Source: Pyricularia pennisetigena (taxonomy: Eukaryota; Ascomycota; Sordariomycetes; Magnaporthales; Pyriculariaceae). Taken from it: DNA of 64,000 bases. The position numbers and the translations under genes are program-made. The stretch spans positions 660,517 to 724,516 of the forward strand of contig NW_021940924.1 of NCBI RefSeq assembly GCF_004337985.1, in the 5' to 3' direction. Below the pieces are notes generated by a model. That model had not been told where the DNA came from, ran no database searches, and worked only from the letters and a program-made list of their open reading frames with translations. This document shows positions 9,419 to 21,596 of this stretch, one piece after another; position 1 is the first letter of the stretch, and each line of letters opens with the position of its first letter.

Positions 9419-10235
9419 CCCCTCATTCTTCGCACGTTCTTCAACCATTGGACTTATCCGTTTTAGGGCCGTTAAAAGAGGCTTATCGACGTCAACTTGG
9501 ATTTGTGAGCCAATTTTGCTGTTCGACGTTTATTGGAAAGCGAAATTTCCTAATTTGCTATCAAAAAGCCAGATTGAAAGCATTTATTGGAAAAACTATC
9601 CAATCTGGTTGGCGTACGACGGGGTTATGGCCGGTAAACTTGGCTAAACCGCTTTTAAGCCCTTTTTTATTGGAAAATAGCAACGCCAACGTCGAAAAAG
9701 GTAATAACAACGGCTTGCACAGGGATAAAACACCAGAAAGCCCAATCCAAAAAATTAACGACCCGTCTTTACTTATTTGGAAAACCCCTAAAACGACCCG
9801 CGATATTCGGTTTCAACTGCAAAGAATTTCTCAATCCGTAAAAAGCAACGCCACGTCCCGGCTTTTATTTGGAAAAGTTCAAAAAAGCTTTGAAGCCAAG
9901 GATATTTTATTAGCTGAAGCCCAGCAAAAAATAAGTTTGTTGGAAGCACAATTGGAGGCAATACGGCCGGCGAAAAGAAGAAGGGTGGTTCCGGATCCAA
10001 ACGAGCTTTTAGTTAGCAAAAAGAACGTTATTGGATTACAGGAAAGTAACAGGGACATTTTGGAGGATTATAATAATGGAGAAGAGGCTAATGAACAGGA
10101 AGAGCTTGAAGATAACTGTATTTTTGTGCGTTCATAGTTTTATTTTTAAATCGATTTCCGAAACGCGGAATTTTGTTGTTAGATTTTTGGGGGTGCGGTT
10201 GTTAGGGGGGTGCGGTTAGGGGGTACCCAACGTTA

Positions 10236-11184
10236 ATGCTAAATCAAGCTTTGTACTGGTGAGCACAGCATGGGTTGCAAGGCTTCTAGAAGCCGAGGCT
10301 CTACGATTTAAGCATAGCTCAATATCAGCTCAATAAACCGTCGATCTTCGTCACTTAATCAACCTTATCACATTGTGTGGACACGATGGGAGCTGGACTA
10401 GGGAGACCCGAGGATTGGACTTGGAGTCAGCCGAGAATAACCCGGCGGTTAATTACATATCTCCATCAATTGCCGAACTTCAAAGCTGCAATTGTTGGCG
10501 ATTATGCATAAAAGCGGGACACCTTTGTCACGTCGGTCATGTCTTCTACTCCGTGAGGGATTTTCTAACGGTCACATGCCACCACAAATCCTCGTGGAGC
10601 ATCCCACTTCCTTGCAGGTATTTATTGAGATGCGCATTGCCCACCTCACCTCCCTACTTTGGTTCCGCTTCCTCGTTCGTTCAACCACTCCCAACAAATT
10701 AGATTCGGCACTTCAATCAATCTTCCACCTTTGCCTCTTCAATCATCCCTATACCTTCATCGTCCTTTGTTAATACAATGTCAAGCTCCTGCGCGAACTG
10801 TAGCGGGCAAGGGATTCAGGGCTCTAAATGTCCTAACTGTGGAAAATGATAGATCTTCCAACCTTGGAGGAAGTAAGTTGAATATTGGAACCTCCCATGC
10901 GGGGGAGATATACTAATCTCATTCGGACCACTAGTCCGAACTAGATTTCCAAGTTCCAGCCAATCCCGTCGTCATTTTTCATCGCCTCCAAAATTCCTCT
11001 CACAGATGGACTCTCCACCTTCAACTTCGGCAAACCCACAAGCATTTCGGGAAGCCCAATCATGATGGTGAGGGCTACCCCACTATCGATTTGATGATTA
11101 ATCCTGGGGTCGAACAATGTACTGGAGGGCCTATTAGTTTTTAATCTGAAATTAAATAAAGTTAAGATTTACTGTCCAGTTTAC
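10236..11184. other. Mostly non-coding region with one small Cys-rich ORF
   Basis: Apart from the 24-codon ORF at 10,778 no gene is supported. A GTAAGT donor-like site at about 10,870 downstream of that ORF could mean a longer spliced gene, but no second exon could be recognised. Confidence 0.4.
10778..10849 (+). CDS. Very short Cys-rich zinc-knuckle-like ORF
   Basis: 23 residues, with two CxxC pairs and a CxxCxGxG-like motif (CANCSGQG...CPNCGK). This spacing is typical of the DnaJ-type zinc-binding knuckle and of small fungal Cys-rich proteins. It resembles the Cys-rich pseudogene at 22.7-23.2 kb. It may be a first exon or chance; no promoter evidence is available. Confidence 0.3.
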   Translation: MSSSCANCSGQGIQGSKCPNCGK

Positions 11185-14100
11185 TTACAACCCTTTTGAC
11201 CGTAATTCACTTTTCTGATTTTGCAGTGACGCTTGGCTGTTTTGGAACCAATGTAAACCTGTCGGGGCCCAAAACTCTACATGGGACCCGGCAAAATACC
11301 GGAGGCGTGTTTCATCAGTTAATATATGTAAACCCAAGCAACGATCGCTCTGATTAGGGTTGTGCCGGAGAAAGAGAGGAAGTCCCCTTGTTCCAACATC
11401 GCTATAATAGAAGCAGTGTCCTATTATGTACGGCCCTTCGTTGGGCGCAAACCACTTTCGTAAAAAGGCTCGTAGCTGTGCTCTTGCCAAGATAAAACGA
11501 AGAATGCGGAGTCCCGCGGGGAAGTTGCCCAAGTCTTGAAAACTCTTCAAACTGCTGGCGGCAAGGCTGTCGTTCCAATGCAAAAATCCGTCCTGATGAA
11601 GCCGGTTATCTATGTCGATTAGGTCTGTCAAGGCCTCGTCGCTACCTTGGGGATTCCAGGGAAGTTGCATGTTACAGCCCGTTTCCATGAGATCGCGAGG
11701 GAAACTTTGGAAGGTTAGTAATGGCGCCCAGCCACGGTCGGTCGCCGGTAAAGCATGTCCAATACGGTGTTTCTGAAGCAGATGTTGGAATTTCCTGAAC
11801 TCAGAAGTGTCGGCAAGGGGTGAGTTGTAAGCTTGAAGGTTACTCATCCCATCTCAGCACCATGTCAGTTGGCTGTTTGTACGCCTTGTAGGAGGGAGCC
11901 GATAACTTACTGAGTATAGCTCCGATGCATTGTTCCTCGTCTGACACAGCGGCCGAGCCAATCCGGGCATGAGGCGAGATTGATCTTAATGACTCCACAG
12001 AAGAAGCTGGTGCTAATGGTAGTATAGATCGAGGAGACATCGGTGGCAAGCAGGGCACCTGGGGGTTGTCGCTCTCAATATGCACAGTCCCCTCTTGACG
12101 CTAGTTAGTAATTGCTCTCGTGCAGATGCGGGAATGATTTGACTTACGAAAAAGAACATCAATATCCCCATCACCACGTACAGCTCTTGTTCGAGATAGT
12201 GCAGAACCAGGCGTGTCTATCGGTGTCGTCTCATTATCACGGATATCGTCATGCGCGGCCTCGAACACGCCATCATTACCTGGAGTGTTATCGGTCAAAT
12301 GAAGGTCTGGGTCGTGGCAGACCGAAGCCGCACCCGGATTCCCGACGTCGCGTCCAGCGTCAAGCATGATGTCATCCTCGCCTTCCACGACCCTGTTTGT
12401 GGCATTACTAAGAGCAGTGGGCCTGCCGACCGCCGGTGCGGTGATAGTTCGGTTCCCCGGGTCTGTCTCGTTGCTGGCCGCCTCAGTGAGCTCGATGTAG
12501 TCCTGTAAGGTCTCATCATCAACTGTCATATAGTTTGCTACGGCGTCTCTGTCCGTGGCAGAGGGCGCGATCGTGGCTGGCCTCCACACAAGAGGATTAG
12601 TGGCAAGGCAGGCGGAGCCTACCTCCACGCTGTCCATAAACAGATCGTCGCCTTCCACAGTCTCGGTTGGAGGAACAAGAGGCGTGGAGCCGTTGTTTGC
12701 TGATATGAGGGTAGCTCGTATGGACTCGCGAAATATGTCGGCGTTGATCTCCCAGTCCAGGGCTGTCCCTTTTTCAACAGCATCAGCGAACTGCTGAGGA
12801 TTCTCGAGGATCTTTTGGGCGAACGCAAGGTTGAAGACTCCGCAGTCAACCCTGTTATCTTGCCGAGGGACTTTGACCGATTTTCTATGTATATATCCAC
12901 AGTTCCCGAGAGACTTGAGATGCTTTTCCCATTGGGTGAAAGCAGAGTCATACGACCGTGAGGATGGCAAAGAGTCGAGAAAACAGATAACCCGATCGTC
13001 TTGAGCAGAGGCTTTAGTGCTAGGAGGTCGCTTGTACATGGCCAGAAGGTACCAGTGGTAATTCTCTTCGACAGGCATCAAGGCCAGGTCAGTGTCCAAG
13101 GGATCCCCATGTTCGGCCTTCCATACGGACGTCAAGTGGCGATTGAGGAAGTGACTGTTAACAAAACAAGTCCCATGTCGCTGGGCTAAAATGAGCATAT
13201 ATGCGTTGACTATGGCATCGTTAAGCTGTTGACCTGGTTTAAGTCGGGCCATGGACGACGGTGATAGTGCATCATTTAGCCAGGGGGATATCTTTACCAC
13301 GGAGATTGATGTTTCTGAATGACTTAGTTTCTGCTTCTTCGCCGACGAGCCTAGGCTGGACGGTCGCTTCTGGCTGAAGCTGGAGTCGGCAGTCGAGACA
13401 CCGGTATTCGTTCCGGCCACGCCATCGCGAGAGGGGGCTTTCGATGGTGATATCTGTTCGATGGTGGCGTCTCCGCCAGAGGAAGCTGCCGAGGTTCGTC
13501 CGGCGGAGTGTAACGGATTTCTGCCATTCGAGTGGGGGTTTGCGGATGTCGATTTGAGAGCATTGGTATCTGTCTGCCGGTATCCGAAAGCTGACTTAGG
13601 GATCAATTGGGCTCCTCTTTTGGATGGCCGAAATTCAGACGGCGGCGGCGACGGGAGAAGAGGAGGGGACAGCGAATGTTGTGATGCCGTCGATCCGGTC
13701 GTGTAGGCGCCAGTGCCGACATGGCCGCTTGATGCTGTAACCGAAGGTGGAGAAGAGGGTAATGGAGTTTTGCGCTTCGGCTCGTCTGGGGTCGACCTGG
13801 ATTGTTGGCGGGATGACCCACCATTTGCACAGTTACCGGTGCTGGCATGGCCATCTGTGGCCAAAGGCGGAGTTGGTCCTGGTGGTGGCGTGGGCGGGAT
13901 GATGGGCTGGACGGTGACGATGTGTCCATGCTCGTCCAGCTCATATTCAGAGGGCAGATCTGGAGCCTTGACTCTGAGTAGTCGGATTTGATTCTCTAAG
14001 GGTAAATCCTGTCCGAAAGAGTGGTCTTCCCAAATTCTTTTAGGAAGTTCAACATTTAATAGAATCGAGTCGATAAATTCGTTTCCCGCTTGCAAAAGTT

Positions 14101-14623
14101 CCTGGTAATGAGTGTGGGCTTCAATATAAGACTGAAGCGAAGGATTTGAACTTTCGAAACGCCGAACACCGACTTTGCCACGTTCGGTAAATGGGAGAAA
14201 GGCAATGAGACCCTTGAGGCTGTTAAGTGAACGGGCTCTAGATAGGCGACTTTGAAAAGAGGAAAATTTGAGTTCATCCGGCCTCAATTTGAGAGCTGCG
14301 TAGGCCTGCCGAAGCAAAGGTTCAGGTCGGGTCTTCCGCCTGCTTGGCGTTAGATTGGTGAGCTGTTCGTCGGCCTGTATGAAGCTTAAATAGGAAAGTA
14401 GGACTCGAATCGCTGAGGCTTGGTCGAGTTTCAGACCAAGTTTGAAGGTTTCTGCAACTGTATCGAGAGACTTTTCTCCATCGACCTTGAAGTTAGGCCG
14501 GCCATCGTTATATTTTCTCCAGGCAATGATAAGATCTTGGAACCGCTTAACAGCCTGCGTATTGAATAGGCTGTCGGCAATCGCAGGGTCATCCAACTGG
14601 TGCTCGTCGACGTTGTGCTCCAT
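11185..14623 (-). CDS. Ulp1-like (C48) cysteine peptidase, three exons
   Basis: Proposed exons: 14,623-12,148, 12,093-11,911 and 11,852-11,185, giving about 1,108 residues. Intron 1 (54 bp) has GTAAGT and a TACTAAC branch point. Intron 2 (58 bp) has GTAAGT and CTGAC. Both junctions keep the frame. Residues 1-240 form an alpha-helical N-terminal region and 240-430 a Pro/Ser-rich linker. Residues about 440-640 are a Ulp1/SENP-like fold with His523 (NYHWYLL), Asp550 (ICFLD), Gln588 and Cys594 (QDNRVDCGVF), the complete catalytic set. The last 220 residues are of unknown type. Family members remove SUMO or other ubiquitin-like tags. In fungal genomes such long, lineage-specific Ulp1 genes are often in repeat-rich DNA, so a mobile-element or effector origin is possible. 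Confidence 0.82.
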
Positions 14624-14702
14624 CTTGTTAAGAGCTGCAGATAGAGATGAGTAACGGGGCGTTTACCAGTCTTGTTGGAGGGGGAAGATTTTAAGACCGT
14701 CG

Positions 14703-14755
14703 GCGGCCGCCAAGCCCAACTTCTGACAGTCGTCAAAAGTTGGGCTTGGCGGGCG
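14703..14755. repeat. Short hairpin upstream of the Ulp1-like gene
   Basis: GGCCGCCAAGCCCAACTTCTG and, after a few bases, AAAGTTGGGCTTGGCGGGCGC form an imperfect stem of about 18 bp. It could be a transcribed hairpin or remains of terminal repeats. Confidence 0.55.
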
Positions 14756-15827
14756 CTAAGGCCCTTGTAATTCTGAAACCCTGGCCGAATTAAATATGGG
14801 CTCAGGTATAATCACACCGGTTACAGGAATTGGTTAATGTTGGTTGCAATTTGACCGTAGGGCCTCCGAGGCCCTCGTATCTGCAGCAGGGGGTTGGATT
14901 TTACCATTTATGATAAGTTGAAAACGTATGCACCTCTTAACGTTGGCTGCTAGGCACTCTGCCAACCGTGCAGGGATACGCAGCACCAGCCAGTAACAAC
15001 ACAGCCAACCCGTTGCCGCCTAAACCCCCGGAACACGGATGTGAGGTGGAAGAGTGACAAGCGCCGACCTGGAGACGTGAGCACGCTTACGCAGAGCCAT
15101 TGGCTGAAGTAGTTCTCTGCTTAACTGGTTGAAAGCCCATTGGTTACAAAGGTTGATCGCCCTCGATAGTTCCGACCGATGGGCGCACGTTAGGTTTTGC
15201 ACTCTGACGTTGCGGGGGAGAGGGGTTCCAGCTCCTTTTTTAGACCGTTCTTGGCAATACCGGGCTGATACTTTACTAAAGGATTTCCAATTTGAAGTCC
15301 GGGTCCTGCTGCACAAATTGATTGGCAGCGCCCTAGGTTTGGGTCATTTGGACGCCGGTGGCCTGTCGGATCGCGACAATATCAACCAACTGTGCCGCAC
15401 TCCGATGCACATCATAGTTAGCGAGAACTCGGTCGCGATGTCGAGAGTCATGCAGCCCCACGATGTATATATGCAGCAAATTCCATGCCTGATACGCCGT
15501 GTGATAAGATAGCCATGCACAAACTGGTGCGGCTGCAAAAGGTTCTATCGCAGTCTTCGCAATAGTTGTGGTGATCGTGCTTATATTTAGTGACTCCTTT
15601 CTCTGTTGAGAGCATTTTATGACACCTGTTAGGCCCACCCTATGGGTCCTGTGTTACCTATTAAGAGAGGTCACCCCGCACCCTGAGCGTGGGGCGCGTA
15701 TCTTGAGGTGACCTCCTCTCAGTAACTTATCTGATGGTTGGCTACAGCTGGATCCCCATCCTCCTCTCACCTGCATTTATAAGCTTTTCCAACCGCTATT
15801 CCAGAGCTTCTGCTTCCTTTTGCTATC
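14740..15827. other. Unassigned region between the Ulp1-like and GNA1-like genes
   Basis: Contains the presumed promoter of the Ulp1-like gene. A pair of short inverted GGGCTTGGCGG / CCGCCAAGCCC segments sits at about 14,707-14,753. No other supported feature. Confidence 0.4.
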
Positions 15828-16473
15828 CTAACACAATTGTTTTTCGCTTCCCTTCTGAACAACTTGAGATGAAGGAGGCAGGAAAGCCTTAACAGGGACT
15901 CCATCATAGCGCTTCTTCATGTGCACACCACACTCCTCGTAGCCGGCCTTCTTATGAAAGCCGACGTTGTAGTCACAGCAGTCCAGCACTCCTTTGTAGC
16001 AGCCGGTCTTCATCACGATGAAGTCTCTAGCCCTGTGAATATGCAAGCCAAGGCCCATCTTCTGGTATTCCTCGGCTACCACAACGTCTTCAAGATGGGC
16101 GGCCTTGCTGATGCCGTGAATGCTGGAGAAGGGTAAGTTGCCGAGCGAAGAAGATTATAAAACGGCAACGGGAACTTCGTGATATGCTTACAACTTAAGT
16201 TCGACAACCACGGTCCCCGTAGCAACGACCTTTTTGGTCGTGGTGTCTTCAATCACGACATTGTAGTATGTGTCCTTCCGCTGTGCCATTTGATCAAAAC
16301 ACTCTTCAAGCTGTCCGCGGGAGACCTCACCGACTTCGGTGAGAAAGCCGAGGGTCTCGAGGTAGCCGCTGTTGTAGTCGGATCTGCATAAGGGGCGGAT
16401 CGAGTATTGTTCGGAAGAGTCGCTTGAACCTCCGGGCAGATGAGCTCTCTCCGGTTGCGTATCCTTTCCTGAC
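15828..16473 (-). CDS. Glucosamine-6-phosphate N-acetyltransferase-like protein (GNA1 homolog, first exon not found)
   Basis: Two exons are clear: 16,473-16,192 and 16,122-15,828, joined across a 69-bp intron (GTAAGC...CAG) to give the GNA1-typical KFIHG. Motifs in order: YSIRPLCRSDYNSGYLETL, GFLTEVGEVSR, RKDTYYNVVIEDTTTKKVVATG, then HLEDVVVAEEYQKMGLGL (acetyl-CoA pyrophosphate loop) and GCYKGVLDCCDYNVGFHKKAGY. In the family this enzyme makes N-acetylglucosamine-6-phosphate on the way to UDP-GlcNAc and chitin. No in-frame ATG precedes the first exon seen; a TTTCTAG acceptor at about 16,474 suggests an upstream exon. Substitutions at usually conserved sites (FHKKAGY for FYEKCGF) suggest a diverged paralog or early pseudogene. 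Confidence 0.8.
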
Positions 16474-17027
16474 CTAGAAAATCACAGCGTAGTACTGCTT
16501 GATGGGGAGCGGCAACTTTTTCCCTTTCCAGAAAGCGAACGGGATGCGCAGGGGGCCAGTGCTAGGTTTTGGTTCACCAGTCATGCCTTGCTGGAATATT
16601 ACACATGGCGCCAGAGCTTTGTATAGCCCAGTAACTTTGATAAAACAATGGAAATTAGGTAGCTCATGCAAGAGACGATCAGAAATCCTTAAAGTGGATT
16701 CTCCGAGGGACTGGCCGACGCGTTCAAGAATACAGGTTGACGTTGGCCAAATTCTGTAGTCTTGTCAATCGTATGCTACTGTCATTTGCTCCATTCGTAT
16801 AGCTTGAGAACGGCCAAAGGGCCGATGGAATCAGCGATCTGGAAACTGGTGCTTCCATCAGGGCACGATACCTATGGATCCCGCATTTAGAACCCATGCC
16901 ATCGTTACTTTCTACGACTTAGGTATCTGCCAGGGCCAGGATATTGTTCCGGGGTTCGGGTTCCTTATTAGAACGATACCCGCCCTCCACTTTCTGGAAG
17001 CTGTTTGCTTTTGACCATCATCTCAAC
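16474..17027. other. Intergenic region upstream of the membrane-protein gene
   Basis: May hold the missing first exon of the GNA1-like gene (minus strand, about 16,475-16,670) and the promoter of the gene at 17,028. Nothing else is supported. Confidence 0.4.
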
Positions 17028-18016
17028 ATGGCATCCTGGACGAGATCAACCGTGCCACAGGAAGCCCTTTCCTTATTGTTGGGCTTCTTATTCATCTTCA
17101 CGATCCTCCTTACTCTCCTTATGCTTTATTTTGTTGCACCGCGGCTTTTACGTTCCTGGAGGCTTCGAACGCTGCTTCTAGTCAACGTCCTTTCTCACTA
17201 CCTTGCTTGTTTCGGAACACTGTTGATATTCGCGCAGTCATCATTATCCTGTGCTCAATGGTGCCTGCAAATCATGGGATTAAACTTTCAACTTACTGAA
17301 AAGGTAAACAACCCACACTCACATAGATTACTTGTACTGACGTCTTCTAGTGCTGGTACTGGGGGTCTCTGCTCACAGTGCTAGCAACGGCCTTCACAAA
17401 TGCCTCGATCTGCCTTTTCTTTACACAACTCAACGTCCTACGACTTAACGTGGTTAGCTCTAGCAACCCTACGATCGATTTTCTGAGCCCACGATCTTCT
17501 CTCTATCCTCGACTTCATTGGTGCTCGGATATTTTGCTGGTCTTAATCACTTTGGATATAGCCGGATTGACGATCGCTTGGATCTGTGTAGGCCCGCCTT
17601 CAACAGTCTTCATAGACCAGAGACAGAGAACATTACACCTCACATGCGTCATTATAAGCATTCTCATAGACTTGGGCATTCTTGTTTTGGTGTGTCTTTG
17701 GCTACGGATGCACAAGCTTCCGAGAGGTTTCCGGCCGATGTTGGCCTTGAAGTTTTGGTAAGCAAAGACTCTTGATTAGTATTTATTTGACACTAATGAA
17801 AGTAGTTGCATACCCATCACGGTTGGTAGCCTTGTGTCGACGCAGGTGTTGTCAGACTACAATGCTGGCATGTTTCTGCACCAAGTATCCGGCAACATTT
17901 CCCTCATTTCTATCTGCCTCCCCGTCATTGGGAGATTGAGGGCCGAGGCCAGCAAGAAGCATCAAGAAAGCAATGGGGAAAATAATAACAGCACGTACAA
18001 AAACGCACCTGGATGA
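17028..18016 (+). CDS. Multi-pass membrane protein of unknown function, three exons
   Basis: Proposed exons 17,028-17,303, 17,351-17,757 and 17,830-18,016; introns of 47 and 72 bp with GTAAAC/TAG and GTAAGC/TAG borders. All junctions keep the frame, giving 289 residues. At least five hydrophobic segments are visible: SLLLGFLFIFTILLTLLMLY; LLLVNVLSHYLACFGTLLIF; SLLTVLATAFTNASICLFF; ILLVLITLDIAGLTIAWI; LTCVIISILIDLGILVLVCL. The tail is hydrophilic. The arrangement suggests a seven-helix-like receptor or transporter, but no family motif was recognised. The Met at 17,028 is preferred over the upstream 16,944 because the extra stretch is not hydrophobic and looks like leader sequence. Confidence 0.6.
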
Positions 18017-18539
18017 GGGATAGCGAAGTTATCCGGTCAATGTCATAAATAAATCGAGATTTTGCAGATGTGCACATTAATCGTGCAGTCAATGAGACGT
18101 CTGGGCAGTCAATGTTGGGCATCCTGTGGGGGGGTGTACATAGGGAACCTGTGAAGTTGCGAAGTGGGCCCACCAACTCATCACACCGTTACTAGCCAGC
18201 CTTTGCAAATGGCTGAGGTGGGGATAGGGCAGTCCAGTACAAATTAGGTGTCAGGCATAACAAATGCACTGTGGAAAAGCCCCGACCCCACGTACCACAC
18301 GATAGCACAGCGCTTTCTTATCAAGGGTGCGCTAACCCGGTTCGTAATCCTGCCGAATGCAACAGATGCGATGTGACCACACCGGGATAGATGGACGTGG
18401 TATGGCTTGCAAGCCAGCATCCTTCCTATCACGTCGTCTAGGCCAGCCCAAGGCGTGCCGGATGATATCGATCGTTCGGAAAGACGGCTGATCCGTAAAA
18501 TCCAAATCACCCCCATCGGAAAACCCCTTTTGATATTTA
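18017..18539. other. Unassigned region
   Basis: No gene supported; a 90-codon minus-strand frame at 18,244-18,516 shows no recognisable motif. Confidence 0.4.
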
Positions 18540-19177
<638 letters not shown>

Positions 19178-21023
19178 GCCGCGCTGATGGCAGGGCTGTG
19201 CGCTCTAAGATGTCCACTGATGTTAGACCTGTCCGTGAGATATATATTCTTTGGAGAAATATGGCTCCATACTGGCGGGCAGAAGGTTCTGCTGCAGTCC
19301 ATCGGGCTGGGACATAGCTCCCCACCTCGTAGAGCTGCAAATGAAAGAACTTTGATAAAATTAAATACAAGCCTGACAATGGCTGTTATGGGTAAAGAGC
19401 GGCTGGGATGGTACAGACTGAATTGCAGTAATTAGATGCCTGGGATCTTGAATACTTTTTGACATTTCCCTGCAGCGCATCCATAAATTTTCCAATTCTT
19501 GAACATCATTCTAAGAACCAGGCAACCAAAAAAAATGCGCTACTATGAGTCAACCTCTCCAAAGACTGCGCCCAAGCTGTTGGGAATGATGACTGAAAGC
19601 AGAAATTTCATTCTTGGCTTGCACTCTCTACATGAAAGAAACCAGAAACGGCAACGTAATCTCGGGGAGGCCGAGCACAAACACTCGGGGAACGCGTCCG
19701 GCCTCTCCCTGGGATCTTTTTGAGACCAATCAGCCGCGAGTCAAGACCGGGTCTTGAAGCCGCTCGGGCCAGATTAGATCGTTGGTGGTTGCCTTTGTTT
19801 GTCATGGTTTGCCAACACGGCTGTGCAAGGGTTGAATTCCTGTGAAAGGTATCACGGCGCTGGGGTGTGAATTGCGTTAAAACTGGTCATACTTTTACAG
19901 CGCATTGCCAAAGCAGGTTCTTTCGCCCATTTACTTAGTGCAGAATTGTGTCAAGAGAAAATACCCCTGAAACACTGCATGACGTCCTTTTGGCAACCTA
20001 CACCGCATTCGCAAAGCAAGGAGGGCGAAGAATCTTGCCAAGCGCAGATCGAGAGGAACATATTCAAATTGAGTGCCGGAATGCTCCATGGAGTTGAAGG
20101 CCAATAGGAACGAGCCGGTCAAAAGGTTCCCGCAGAAAAGTCAGCATTAAATTCACCCCTGATTCTTCAACCACATTGATGATGATATCGATGATCCGTA
20201 AGGATTCCAAGACAAGGTTTCCAAAGAAGCTACGTCATATCACAGCCTCGCACCGGTCAATCAGTGTGCCTTCTTTTTTGATCGTGGCTAGGCCTGTTTT
20301 GAGGCCGATTGCAGTTTCAACTGGCATGCGCCCGACTTGTATGCGTAGTGAGCGAACGCAATAAGTACCGCCGCTGCCGATTGGCATTGGATGAGGCATA
20401 GCTTGACGGAGAACCGGATGGTATTCCGTATGCAGGGGTAAGTAAATATTGCGGCCTGTGACCCTAGTGGCTTAATTAGCCTACCTGTCGCTGAAAGCCG
20501 GTATGACAAACTTGGAAGCATAGCAGCCTTTTGGCCCGGTCAGATTTGGAAGTAGACAAATTAGCTCAACTCTTGTCGTTTGCTTCCATTTGGAATGTAG
20601 TAAAGAACTGTAATAAGGTGTTTGATGATGGATGCAAGTCAGCCCTCCGGAAGAGTCTGTCCGTATTACTCTCAGGTACATCACTTAACTGCAAACATAG
20701 TTCGACACTCAACTGTCATAATTTGTTTTTTAGGACCAGCGGCTCTTTCCATTCATTTCCACATGAATCACACCAGGATTTACAATGTGGGAAAAGGTGC
20801 AAGTAAATCAAGAGTACTACTAGGTGAGCATAAGCGAAAACCAAACTGAACGAGCCGCAAGGCGCTCCTTGCCTGTATGCCAGCAAAATCATTACTTCTA
20901 TAACTTGGAGGTTTTGGCCCATTTTTCACTGGTGATGTGCCATACCTGTCGGCAAGCGCCGTCAACCTCAGCTCTGCATAATATGCTGTTTAGCGTATGA
21001 AATTCGAGTCTTTCATCTGTTTT
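19178..21023. other. Repeat-rich non-genic region
   Basis: Holds a decayed copy of the NRNEP motif family at 20,085-20,160 and short shadows of a related repeat at 19,960-20,090. No intact gene was seen. Confidence 0.4.
20085..20160 (+). pseudogene. Decayed fragment of the NRNEP motif gene family
   Basis: The translation gives KANRNEPVKRFPQKSQH followed by a TAA where family members have a Gln/Arg codon. It matches the C-terminal part of the ORF at 50,559-51,029 and the fragment at 1.5 kb. Confidence 0.5.
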
Positions 21024-21290
21024 TGGGCCGTTCAAAGAAGCTTATCGACGTCAGCTTGGATTTGTGAGCCATTTTCGCTGTTCGACAGTTATTGGAAAGC
21101 GAAACTTTTTACTGTTATCAAAAAGCCAGATTTAAAGCGTTTATTGCAAAAACTATCCAATCTGGGTGGCGTACAACTGGGTTATGGCCGGTAAAGTTGG
21201 CTAAATCACTTCGAAGCCCTTTTATACTCGAGAATAACAACGCAAATATAAATAACGCGGAAAATAACGGTTTCCCAGAAATTATCTTCA
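21024..21290 (+). mobile_element. Remnant of the Fot1/pogo-like transposase (C-terminal half)
   Basis: Matches 9,463-9,720 at both DNA and protein level: GPFKEAYRRQLGF, YQKARFKAFIAKTIQSGW, RTTGLWPVKLAKS. The frame changes near 21,090 and no terminal repeats remain. Confidence 0.85.
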
Positions 21291-21596
21291 CAAAATTACA
21301 TACGATTTGTGACAACAGTCACAAATCCCGGTTGTGGCAACCCTATCCCTGGGCCCGTGCCCCCGTTTGCTGATGGTAACCCCCCCGACCACGCCACCAG
21401 GGCAAAGAGCCTTGCAAGTGTAAGCTGCGGACCATCGGTGATAGAATCGTCGACGGCCTACAACGGAGGCTGCTTTCAGTGGCAAATCTGGTGCAAGTGT
21501 TGTCGTTTCTGGATGGGCCCCCAGCACGGAGCCTTTCTTGCACCCTGGCCCCCTAAAACAGCAGCCGCCACCAACACTGCAACTTGGATTTGTGAT

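Larger units (their letters stand above)
7696..10137 (+). pseudogene. Fot1/pogo-like DDE transposase, interrupted
   Basis: The original reading frame would run from the ATG at 7,696 to 10,137, about 545 codons after removing the inserts. Visible parts are an N-terminal helix-turn-helix (KWGIPMSTLRGRL), a CENP-B-like segment (LSPEQEKHLADWVLAQ), and the DDE domain starting at NMDETGIMEG, with LLVFDGHGSH and LDLSVLGPLKEAYRRQ. The C terminus is charged. Lesions: TGA at 8,236 (from CGA), TAG at 8,626 (probably from TGG), a 5-bp tandem duplication ATATC at 8,755-8,764 that shifts the frame, and LTR insertions at 7,766 and 9,060. Related decayed copies lie at 21.0 and 31.4 kb. Confidence 0.9.
7542..10233 (+). 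mobile_element. Fot1/pogo-like (Tc1/mariner superfamily) DNA transposon with two nested solo LTRs
   Basis: About 50-bp terminal inverted repeats lie at 7,542-7,591 and 10,184-10,233. They begin ACGTTGGGTACCCCC and contain two runs of a CCCCCTAAC/CCGCACCCC sub-repeat. The element is flanked by TA on both sides (7,540-7,541 and 10,234-10,235), the standard mariner target duplication. Subtracting the two LTR insertions (430 + 5 and 359 + 5 bp) leaves 1,893 bp, close to the size expected for Fot1-type elements. It carries one decayed DDE transposase gene. Confidence 0.95.

Noticed and set aside
13461..13991. Plus-strand ORFs of 80-92 codons
   Set aside because: Antisense to the Pro/Ser-rich linker of the Ulp1-like protein; composition explains their openness.
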